A stretch of DNA of 64,000 nucleotides from Micrococcus sp. EYE_212 (GTDB taxonomy: Bacteria > Actinomycetota > Actinomycetes > Actinomycetales > Micrococcaceae). This document shows, piece after piece, positions 62,467-64,000 of this stretch (position 1 is its first letter; the number at the start of each line of letters is the position of its first letter). The DNA is taken from NCBI RefSeq assembly GCF_023147585.1, contig NZ_JAHXOZ010000003.1:1-64000 (forward strand). Reading direction: 5' to 3'. A model generated the notes under the pieces. The model had not been told where the DNA came from and ran no database searches. It worked only from the letters and a program-made list of their open reading frames with translations. The position numbers and the translations under genes are program-made.

Positions 62467-62859
62467 TCAGTGGAAGGAGTCTCCGCAGGCGCAGGAGCCG
62501 CCGGCGTTGGGGTTGTCGATGGTGAAGCCCTGCTTCGAGATGGTGTCCTCGAAGTCGATCGAGGCGCCCATGAGGTAGGGCACGCTCATCTTGTCCACGA
62601 TGACCTCGACGCCGTCGTAGTCGCGGACGGTGTCGCCCTCGAGCACGCGCTCGTCGAAGTAGAGCTGGTAGATGAGGCCGGAGCAGCCGCCGGGCTGGAC
62701 GGCCACGCGCAGGCGCAGGTCGGTGCGCCCCTCCTGCTCGAGCAGCGCGCGGACCTTGTTCGCGGCGACCTCGGTGAGCTCGACCTCGTGCGGGGGAAGG
62801 CCCGCGGCGTCCTCGGTGGCGCCGATCTCGACGCCGGTCTCCTCTGCGGACAGTGCCAT
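62467..62859 (-). CDS. erpA: Iron-sulfur cluster insertion protein, A-type carrier (ErpA)
   Basis: 130 residues. The HesB/IscA fold has VELTEVAANKVRALLEQEGR, then RVAVQPGGCSGLIYQLYFDE with the first conserved Cys near 59, and the C-terminal pair in GGSCACGDSF near 120-128. It delivers Fe-S clusters to apoproteins. AGGAGGTC lies just before the ATG at 62859. It lies upstream of the ctaC operon, as in mycobacteria. Confidence 0.94.
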   Translation of the reverse strand: MALSAEETGVEIGATEDAAGLPPHEVELTEVAANKVRALLEQEGRTDLRLRVAVQPGGCSGLIYQLYFDERVLEGDTVRDYDGVEVIVDKMSVPYLMGASIDFEDTISKQGFTIDNPNAGGSCACGDSFH

Positions 62860-62912
62860 CCTGACCTCCTGGTTGGGGGTGGGGGCGTCGGAGATGCCGA
62901 CGCCGGTGGGGT

Positions 62913-62936
62913 CGTCCGGCTCAACAACGCCGGACG
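62913..62936 (-). terminator. Small hairpin after the M20 dipeptidase gene
   Basis: CGTCCGGC (62913-62920) pairs perfectly with 62929-62936 over an 8-nt loop, 25 nt beyond the peptidase stop. Confidence 0.5.
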
Positions 62937-62960
62937 GCGGGGCATTCCCGCTGCGGGTTC

Positions 62961-64000
62961 TCAGCGGGAGAGGCCGGCGAGCCAGAGGGCCTCGGCCACG
63001 ATCGCGTTGCGGAAGTCCCCGAGGTGCAGGGACTCGTTGGCGGAGTGTGCACGGGAGTCCGGGTCCTCCACGCCGGTGATGAGGATCGTCGCCTCCGGGA
63101 AGACCTCCTTGAGGTCGGCGGTGAACGGGATGGACCCGCCGAGGCCGGTCTCCTTGGGCTCCACGCCCCACGCCGCGCCGAGCGCCTCCAGCATGGCGGC
63201 CGCGTGGGGCGCGGAGGTGTCGGTGGAGAAGGGCTGGCCGAACTCGCCCGCCTCCACGGTGATCTCCGCGCCGAGCACCGCGGCGGACTGCGCCTCGAGG
63301 TGCTCCTTGAGCGCCGCGAAGGACGCCGCAGGGTCCATCCCGGGGCCGAGGCGCAGGGAGAACTTGGCGCGCGCCTGCGGCTGCATCGTGTTCGAGGACT
63401 GGGCCACACTCGGGACGTCGATCCCGATGACGCTCAGGGCCGGGGCGTTCCACAGTCGGTCGGCGAGGGCGCCCGTCCCGGCGAGGGTCACGGAGTCCAG
63501 GAGCCCGGAGTCGGCGCGGAACACGTCCTCCGGGTACTCGAGGGAGGCCGTGTGGCGCGGCTCGAGGCCGGGCACCGCCACAGCGCCGTGCTCGTCGTGC
63601 AGGGTGGCGACGAGGCGGGAGAGCAGGACGACGGCGTCCAGGACCGGGCCGCCGAACATGCCGGAGTGCACGGCGTGGTCGAGCACGCGCACGGTCACGG
63701 TGCCGTCGACGAGCCCCCGCAGCGAGGTGGTCACCGCCGGCTCCCCCACGGCCCAGTTGGAGGAGTCCGCCACCACGATCGCGTCGGCGGCGAGGCGGTC
63801 GCGGTGCTTCTCCAGGAAGGGGCGGAAGGTGGGAGAGCCGGCCTCCTCCTCCCCCTCGATGAACACGCGCACGCCGACGCCGGCGTCGGGAAGGGCCTCG
63901 TCCAGCGCGGCGAGGGCGGCCATGTGGACCATGATCCCCGCCTTGTCGTCGGCCGCGCCGCGGCCGTAGAGGCGCCCGTCCTTCTCCGTCGCCGTGAGCG
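62961..64000 (-). CDS. M20 family dipeptidase (runs off right edge)
   Basis: The visible 346 codons are the C-terminal part of an M20 metallopeptidase. They begin LTATEKDGRLYGRGAADDKA, containing the bridging Asp of the dinuclear zinc site, then FIEGEEEAGSPTF with the catalytic Glu pair. The lid domain has LDHAVHSGMFGGPVLDA. A late His (SANESLHLGDF) near the C-terminus is the last metal ligand. The overall pattern fits CPDG/carnosinase-like dipeptidases, about 450 residues when complete. The N-terminal 100 or so residues, with the first His-x-Asp ligand pair, lie beyond the window. No frameshift is visible. Confidence 0.9.
   Translation of the reverse strand, partial: LTATEKDGRLYGRGAADDKAGIMVHMAALAALDEALPDAGVGVRVFIEGEEEAGSPTFRPFLEKHRDRLAADAIVVADSSNWAVGEPAVTTSLRGLVDGTVTVRVLDHAVHSGMFGGPVLDAVVLLSRLVATLHDEHGAVAVPGLEPRHTASLEYPEDVFRADSGLLDSVTLAGTGALADRLWNAPALSVIGIDVPSVAQSSNTMQPQARAKFSLRLGPGMDPAASFAALKEHLEAQSAAVLGAEITVEAGEFGQPFSTDTSAPHAAAMLEALGAAWGVEPKETGLGGSIPFTADLKEVFPEATILITGVEDPDSRAHSANESLHLGDFRNAIVAEALWLAGLSR

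Overview
The window is chromosomal DNA of a high-GC actinobacterium. Very high third-position GC, frequent GTG starts, mycothiol genes (mshA, mshC), the Pup/ARC pupylation locus, RbpA, a WYL-type PafBC and a QcrCAB/CtaCDEF respiratory chain point to Actinomycetia. Gene content and the naturally fused PafBC suggest Micrococcaceae, most likely a Micrococcus luteus-like organism. That assignment is inference from gene content; there is no rRNA in the window. From about 19 kb onward the gene order parallels the Mycobacterium tuberculosis Rv2050-Rv2204 neighbourhood from memory (uppP, mshC, PAC2, trmI, mpa/arc, dop, pup, pafA, pafBC, tatAC, helY, ppm1, rbpA, trpD, ctaE-qcrCAB, ctaC, erpA).

Layout. 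0-0.2 kb: the 5' end of an IS481-family transposase running off the left edge. 0.2-6.7 kb: lipoate ligase, aminopeptidase N, and divergent glgC/glgA for glycogen or maltosyl-phosphate synthesis. 6.8-13.5 kb: a fatty-acid module with a TetR regulator and acyl-CoA oxidase facing a thiolase, a long FabG4-like reductase and a MaoC hydratase. 13.5-17.2 kb: one long ORF joining MalQ to an MshA-like glycosyltransferase, then tRNA-Leu(GAG). 17.3-24.4 kb: M20 peptidase, small conserved proteins, uppP, mshC, PAC2 protein, HAD phosphatase, M50 protease. 24.4-41.8 kb: trmI-arc-dop, three interposed genes including an endonuclease-V-type repair glycosylase, pup-pafA, two FKBP isomerases, pafBC, tatA-tatC, helY and a degenerate amidohydrolase. 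41.9-53.6 kb: polyprenol-P-mannose synthase, rbpA, SPFH/NfeD pair, dienoyl-CoA reductase, class III UvrA-like ATPase, superinfection-immunity-type membrane protein, a truncated glutamate-synthase-like gene, a SatD-like regulator with a DUF3054 protein, a RAM-domain protein and trpD. 53.8-62.2 kb: ctaE-qcrCAB (+) converging on ctaC-ctaD-ctaF (-), separated by a decayed IS481 transposase. 62.3-64 kb: erpA and an M20 dipeptidase running off the right edge.

How the genes work together. The Pup locus encodes ligase (PafA), deamidase/depupylase (Dop), the ARC ATPase and Pup with a C-terminal Gln. It has no 20S proteasome genes between pup and pafA, and ARC lacks the C-terminal proteasome-docking tail, so the system looks proteasome-independent. 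Co-location of PafBC, the DNA-damage activator in mycobacteria, with a pyrimidine-dimer glycosylase hints at a DNA-damage theme. The respiratory genes form a bcc-aa3 supercomplex. Many genes have a TANNNT hexamer 6-8 nt before the start codon, indicating widespread leaderless transcription.
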